Of a stretch of DNA of 58,486 nucleotides, positions 54,790-58,486 are shown piece after piece; within the stretch, counting starts at the first letter, position 1; each line of letters begins with the position of its first letter. The stretch lies in contig JAKBBM010000005.1 of the NCBI GenBank assembly GCA_021808545.1, positions 1 through 58,486 on the forward strand. The letters run 5' to 3'. This DNA comes from Pseudomonadota bacterium (GTDB lineage Bacteria > Pseudomonadota > Alphaproteobacteria > Acetobacterales > Acetobacteraceae). A program made the position numbers and the translations under genes. Below the pieces are notes generated by a model, which saw nothing but the letters and a program-made list of their open reading frames with translations, was not told where the DNA came from and searched no databases.

Positions 54790-55952
54790 TCGGCGGGTCC
54801 AGCCTGGCCGCGCCGCCGCGCCGGCGCCTGCGCGAGCGCTCATTCGGCCTGGCGCGCAAGCTGCTCGCGGTCAACTGGCTGTTCGTGCTGTGTGTCTGCC
54901 TGCTGGCCGGGGTGGGGTATGCCGCCCTTTATTCAGCTGGCGGCGGCAGCATGCAGCCTTATGCCAACAGCCAGCTTTTCCGCTTTCTTGGCGCGCTGGT
55001 GCTCATGCTGGGCCTCGCCGTCACCGATATCCGGTTTATCGCCCGCTTCTCCTGGCCGGCTTATGCGCTGGGTGTGCTGCTGTTGCTGGTGGTGATGGTG
55101 GCTGGCCATACGGGGCTGGGGGCCAAACGCTGGATCAGCCTGGGCGGGTTTGATTTGCAGCCCAGCGAGTTGATGAAATTATTCCTGGCCATGGCGCTCG
55201 GCGCCCATTTCCGAAGAGCCTCGGCTGATCAGGCCAGTAATCTGCTGTTTCTTCTGCCGGCGGCGCTCGCCATTTTACTGCCCGTGGGGCTGATTTTAAA
55301 GGAGCCCAATCTGGGCACGGCGGTGATAACGGCTGCAATTGGCGGCACGGTGATGCTGGGGGCGGGCGTGCGCTGGTGGTATTTCGCCATTCTCGTCGCG
55401 GTTTTGGCCGTGGCCGCTCCCGTGCTCTACCACCATTTGCACGCTTATCAGCAGGCTCGCATCATCACCTTCCTCAACCCCGGATCAGACCCTCTGGGGG
55501 CGGGGTATAACATTATTCAGAGCAAGATCGCGCTGGGCTCGGGCGGCATGTTCGGCCAGGGCTATCTGCACGGCACGCAGAACCAGCTCAATTTCCTGCC
55601 CGAGAAGCAGACGGATTTCGTCTTCACCATCATCGCCGAGGAATTCGGCTATGCGGGCAGTATTGCCGTGCTGCTGCTGCTCTTTACCATTATCGCGCTG
55701 GCGCTTTATACCGCCATCACCTGCAAGCATGCGTACGGGCGGCTGGTGGCGCTGGGCATCGCCATGAATTTTTTTCTGTATTGTTTCGTCAATCTGTCCA
55801 TGGTGATGGGCCTGATCCCGGTGGGTGGGGTACCGCTGCCGCTGATCTCTTACGGCGGCTCGGCGCTGACGGCGGTGATGCTCGGCTTTGGCGTGCTGAT
55901 GTCGATCCATGTGCATCGCGATGTGGTCTTCACCACAGACGATGATTTTTGA
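54786..55952 (+). CDS. rodA: Peptidoglycan glycosyltransferase RodA
   Basis: 388-residue SEDS-family polymerase with about ten membrane segments. Motifs: RFIARFSWPAYALGVLLL, GLGAKRWISLGGFDLQPSEL, EPNLGTAV, DFVFTIIAEEFG and PLPLISYGGSA. It polymerises lipid II together with PBP2. Start overlaps mrdA. Confidence 0.96.
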   Translation: MIGGSSLAAPPRRRLRERSFGLARKLLAVNWLFVLCVCLLAGVGYAALYSAGGGSMQPYANSQLFRFLGALVLMLGLAVTDIRFIARFSWPAYALGVLLLLVVMVAGHTGLGAKRWISLGGFDLQPSELMKLFLAMALGAHFRRASADQASNLLFLLPAALAILLPVGLILKEPNLGTAVITAAIGGTVMLGAGVRWWYFAILVAVLAVAAPVLYHHLHAYQQARIITFLNPGSDPLGAGYNIIQSKIALGSGGMFGQGYLHGTQNQLNFLPEKQTDFVFTIIAEEFGYAGSIAVLLLLFTIIALALYTAITCKHAYGRLVALGIAMNFFLYCFVNLSMVMGLIPVGGVPLPLISYGGSALTAVMLGFGVLMSIHVHRDVVFTTDDDF

Positions 55953-55960
55953 GCGGGTCC

Positions 55961-56731
55961 ATGGCGCTTCTGGTGTTCGATTCGGGTATTGGCGGGCTGG
56001 GGGTGGTGCGGCAATTGCGCGGCCTTGCGCCGGAATTGCCTCTTATTTACCTCGCCGATAGCGGTTTTTTCCCCTATGGCGAAAAGCCGGACGAACTTTT
56101 GCTTGCGCATATTCTTGCCTTGCTCGAGGCGGCGGTCGCGCGGTTTACGCCCGAGGCCGTATTGGTCGCTTGCAACACCGCCAGCACTATCGCGCTGCCC
56201 GCCTTGCGTGCGGCCCACCAAACCCTGCCCTTTATTGGCTGTGTGCCCCCGGTTAAACCGGCGGCGGCGGCAAGCCGCACCCGCACCATTGGCGTGCTGG
56301 CCACGGCGGCGACCGTGCGCCGGCCCTATCTTGGCCGCTTGGTTGCGCAATTTGCCCCCGGCTTTGCCGTGCATTCGCTGGGCACCTCGGCCTTGGCCGC
56401 CCTGGCGGAACGCAAATTCAGAGGCGAGGCGGTGGATGTGGCGTCCGCCATCGCCCCGCTTTTCGCCCAGCCCGGCGCTGAGGCCATCGACGCGATTGCC
56501 CTGGGCTGCACGCATTACACTTTCCTGCTGCCCGAATTCACCGCCCTGCACCCCGAGATTAGCTGGTTCGACCCCGCCTTGCCGGTGGCCCGCCAGAGCC
56601 TGAAAATAACGGCGGACATAACCCTTAACGCCAGCCCCGCGGCGGGCACGGCCTTCTTTACCGGGCCCCAGCCGCCGGTGACGTTGCTGGTCCCGTATGG
56701 ATTTACCGGTGCGGCGGCGTTTGGGCCGTAA
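55961..56731 (+). CDS. murI: Glutamate racemase
   Basis: 256-residue cofactor-free racemase that makes D-glutamate for peptidoglycan. The Asp FDSGIGG is near the N-terminus; the two catalytic cysteines are in VLVACNTAST and ALGCTHYTF. Start ATG 55961 (MALLVFDSGIGG) rather than TTG 55949. Eight bases follow the rodA stop, so it belongs to the cell-elongation operon. Confidence 0.94.
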   Translation: MALLVFDSGIGGLGVVRQLRGLAPELPLIYLADSGFFPYGEKPDELLLAHILALLEAAVARFTPEAVLVACNTASTIALPALRAAHQTLPFIGCVPPVKPAAAASRTRTIGVLATAATVRRPYLGRLVAQFAPGFAVHSLGTSALAALAERKFRGEAVDVASAIAPLFAQPGAEAIDAIALGCTHYTFLLPEFTALHPEISWFDPALPVARQSLKITADITLNASPAAGTAFFTGPQPPVTLLVPYGFTGAAAFGP

Positions 56732-56760
56732 GGTGGTGGCCTTGCGGCGGCGGGCTATTC

Positions 56761-56792
56761 CTCTCTATCTCAAGTACAGCTGAGATAGAGAG
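56761..56792 (+). promoter_or_regulatory. Perfect hairpin before the SDR gene
   Basis: CTCTCTATCTCA (56761-56772) and TGAGATAGAGAG (56781-56792) are exact inverted repeats around an eight-base loop. The hairpin ends three bases before GGAGGGGG, the ribosome site of the next gene, so it can shape translation of that gene. It is not followed by T, so it is not a typical terminator for murI. Confidence 0.65.
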
Positions 56793-56803
56793 CGGGAGGG
56801 GGC

Positions 56804-57577
56804 ATGAAGTCTGTTCTGATCACGGGGGCGGGCCGGCGGATTGGCGCGCATCTAGCGCGGCATCTGGGCGCAAAGGGCTGGCATGTGTTCGTGCATTACA
56901 ATCGCGCGCGCGCTGAAGCCGAGGATGTGGCCGCTGAAATCCGCGCTCAGGGTGGCTCCGCCAGCACGCTGGGGGCTGATCTGGCAGATGAACAGGCCGC
57001 CAGCCGGCTCATTGCCGCCTGCGAGGCGGTTGGCCCGCTCACCCTGCTGATCAACAATGCGTCTCTGTTTTTGTATGACAGCGCCGCCACCACCAGCTTT
57101 GCGGCGATGGAGGCGAATATGCGTGTTAATCTCTACGCGCCGGTCATGCTCGCCCAGGCTTTTTACACAGCGCTCAAGGCGCGCGGGGCGGAAGGGGTGG
57201 TCATCAACCTCGTGGATAATAAGGTCTTCGCCCTCAACCCGGATTATTTTTCCTATACCTTATCCAAGGTGGCGCTGCAGGGGATGATCCAGATGCTGGC
57301 CATGGCCTGCGCGCCGACCTTGCGCATTGCGGGCATCGCGCCGGGGATTACGCTGATCAGCGGCGCGCAAAGCCAGGCGGAATTCGAGCGCACCCACAAC
57401 AACAATCCGCTGGGGCGCGGCTGCACGCCCGAGCAAATCGCGGGCGCTGTGGATTTCATCCTCGCCAGCCCCTCTTATCATGGTCAGACTTTGGTCATTG
57501 ATGGCGGGCAGGTGCTCCAGCGCCGCCCGCGCGACATTGCCTTTCTCGCCCGGGATGCCGCCAATGCCGATATTTGA
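56804..57577 (+). CDS. SDR-family pteridine reductase-like (FolM-like)
   Basis: 257-residue short-chain dehydrogenase/reductase. The glycine motif is TGAGRRIG, with the Arg that pteridine reductases (FolM, PTR1) use; NNASLF and the catalytic YTLSK are present. Immediately upstream of folB and overlapping it by 14 bases, it probably reduces dihydromonapterin or dihydrofolate. Confident for SDR, moderate for the substrate. Confidence 0.85.
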   Translation: MKSVLITGAGRRIGAHLARHLGAKGWHVFVHYNRARAEAEDVAAEIRAQGGSASTLGADLADEQAASRLIAACEAVGPLTLLINNASLFLYDSAATTSFAAMEANMRVNLYAPVMLAQAFYTALKARGAEGVVINLVDNKVFALNPDYFSYTLSKVALQGMIQMLAMACAPTLRIAGIAPGITLISGAQSQAEFERTHNNNPLGRGCTPEQIAGAVDFILASPSYHGQTLVIDGGQVLQRRPRDIAFLARDAANADI

Positions 57578-57926
57578 AGCCACTCTGATCCTGCGCGGCT
57601 TCGCCGTTCAGGCCTCCATCGGGATTCATGATTTCGAACGCGCGGCGCCGCAACGTCTGCTCATCGATATTGAATTGACATTGGATGATGCCGCCCCGCC
57701 GGACGCGGATGTGATCGGCCATGTGCTGGATTATGATTTCTTGCGTCAGGAGACGACGGCGCTGCTGGCGCGCCGGCATTATGATTTGCAAGAGACGCTC
57801 TGCCACGACATCGCGGCGTTTTGCCTGGCCCGGCCGCAGGTCCGCGCTGTCATGGTGTATTCCCGCAAGCCGGATGTGTATCCGGATTGCGAGAGTGTGG
57901 GCTACCGGCTGCATATGAGCCGGTAG
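57564..57926 (+). CDS. folB: Dihydroneopterin aldolase
   Basis: 120-residue FolB that cleaves 7,8-dihydroneopterin in folate synthesis. Motifs: RGFAVQASIGIHDFERAAPQ, IDIELTLDDAA, HVLDYDFL and VYSRKPDVYPDCESVGY with a likely catalytic lysine. ATG 57564 overlaps the SDR stop by 14 bases; ATG 57555 is an alternative. A long upstream frame is a shadow. Confidence 0.93.
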   Translation: MPIFEATLILRGFAVQASIGIHDFERAAPQRLLIDIELTLDDAAPPDADVIGHVLDYDFLRQETTALLARRHYDLQETLCHDIAAFCLARPQVRAVMVYSRKPDVYPDCESVGYRLHMSR

Positions 57927-57938
57927 CCGGATGCCGGG

Positions 57939-58486
57939 TTATTTCGGCGGGGTCGGCGGGGTGGTGGAATAATCATAGAAGCCGCGGCCGGATTTGCGCC
58001 CCAGCCAGCCGGCCTCGACATATTTCACCAAAAGCGGGGCGGGGCGGTATTTATCCTCGCCCAGCTCGGCATGCAGCACCCGCATGACCGAGAGCAGCGT
58101 GTCCAGCCCGATGAAATCGGCCAGTTCCAGCGGTCCCATCGGGTGCGAGGCGCCCAGCTTCATGCCCGCATCGATGGATTGTACCGTGCCCACCCCTTCA
58201 TGCAGCGCGAAGATTGCCTCGTTCAGCATCGGGCAGAGGATGCGGTTGACGATGAAACCTGGCGAATCCTGCGCGGCGGCCACGGTCTTGCCGAGCTTTT
58301 CCGCCAGCTTATGCACGGTGGCCTCGGTTTCGTCCGACGTCGCCATGCCGCGTGTGATCTCGACCAGCTTCATCATCGGCACGGGATTGAAGAAATGCAT
58401 GCCGATGAATTTGTCCGGCCGGCCGGACAGGGTGGCGAGCTTGGTGATGGAGATGGAGGAGGTGTTGGAGGCGAGCAGAGCCTCGG
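57939..58486 (-). CDS. 3-hydroxybutyryl-CoA dehydrogenase (N-terminus cut off)
   Basis: C-terminal 182 or so residues of a 3-hydroxyacyl-CoA dehydrogenase, running off the right edge. The visible start reads [15 protein letters not shown], then [18 protein letters not shown] with the catalytic His; the dimerisation part carries [15 protein letters not shown] and [18 protein letters not shown]. The NAD-binding Rossmann half lies outside. It converts 3-hydroxybutyryl-CoA to acetoacetyl-CoA. Confidence 0.93.
   Translation of the reverse strand, partial: EALLASNTSSISITKLATLSGRPDKFIGMHFFNPVPMMKLVEITRGMATSDETEATVHKLAEKLGKTVAAAQDSPGFIVNRILCPMLNEAIFALHEGVGTVQSIDAGMKLGASHPMGPLELADFIGLDTLLSVMRVLHAELGEDKYRPAPLLVKYVEAGWLGRKSGRGFYDYSTTPPTPPK

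Overview
This 58.5 kb window looks like chromosomal DNA of an alphaproteobacterium. The overall protein character (ParA/ParB, LeuRS-LptE-HolA, DUF3576, a Tim44-domain protein beside MltA, two-domain glycosyltransferases) suggests Rhodospirillales, probably Acetobacteraceae. That assignment rests on family resemblance and was not tested by a search. parA/parB followed by a parS-like palindrome suggests the window lies near the replication origin.

Left host block (1-13.8 kb): parA (5' end cut off), parB and a parS-like site; a two-domain glycosyltransferase, an N-formylglutamate amidohydrolase-like gene and a histidine phosphatase on the minus strand; then Tim44-domain protein, mltA, kup, leuS, lptE and holA on the plus strand. 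A terminator-like hairpin after holA closes this block.

Phage-like block (about 13.8-40.2 kb): a divergently transcribed XRE repressor, then a nearly continuous plus-strand cluster: HTH protein, DUF6362-like protein, terminase, portal, scaffold, major capsid, head-completion genes, contractile sheath, tube, tail assembly chaperone with a clear -1 frameshift signal, baseplate hub/spike/wedge genes, four or five large fibre/spike genes (polyglycine, beta-helix, collagen/Ig-like, LamG-SGNH esterase) and a lysis cassette. I find no integrase, excisionase, replication gene or long tape-measure gene. The block is therefore either a reduced or defective prophage or a domesticated, possibly gene-transfer-agent-like, contractile particle. 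This is the most unusual content of the window.

Right host block (40.2-58.5 kb): recX; rpmI-rplT; an EcsC-family gene; a TPR/glycosyltransferase-like protein; ispA-xseB; a histone-deacetylase-like gene with a TusA-like gene that lacks the family cysteine; fructokinase mak; a DUF3576 lipoprotein; a porin; a ThiE-like gene and yggS with overlapping divergent start codons; the cell-elongation operon mreC-mreD-mrdA-rodA-murI; a pteridine-reductase-like SDR with folB; and a truncated 3-hydroxybutyryl-CoA dehydrogenase at the right edge. Cell-wall genes (mltA at left; mreCD, mrdA, rodA, murI at right) and chromosome segregation genes dominate the host content. No tRNA, rRNA, CRISPR array or insertion sequence was recognised.
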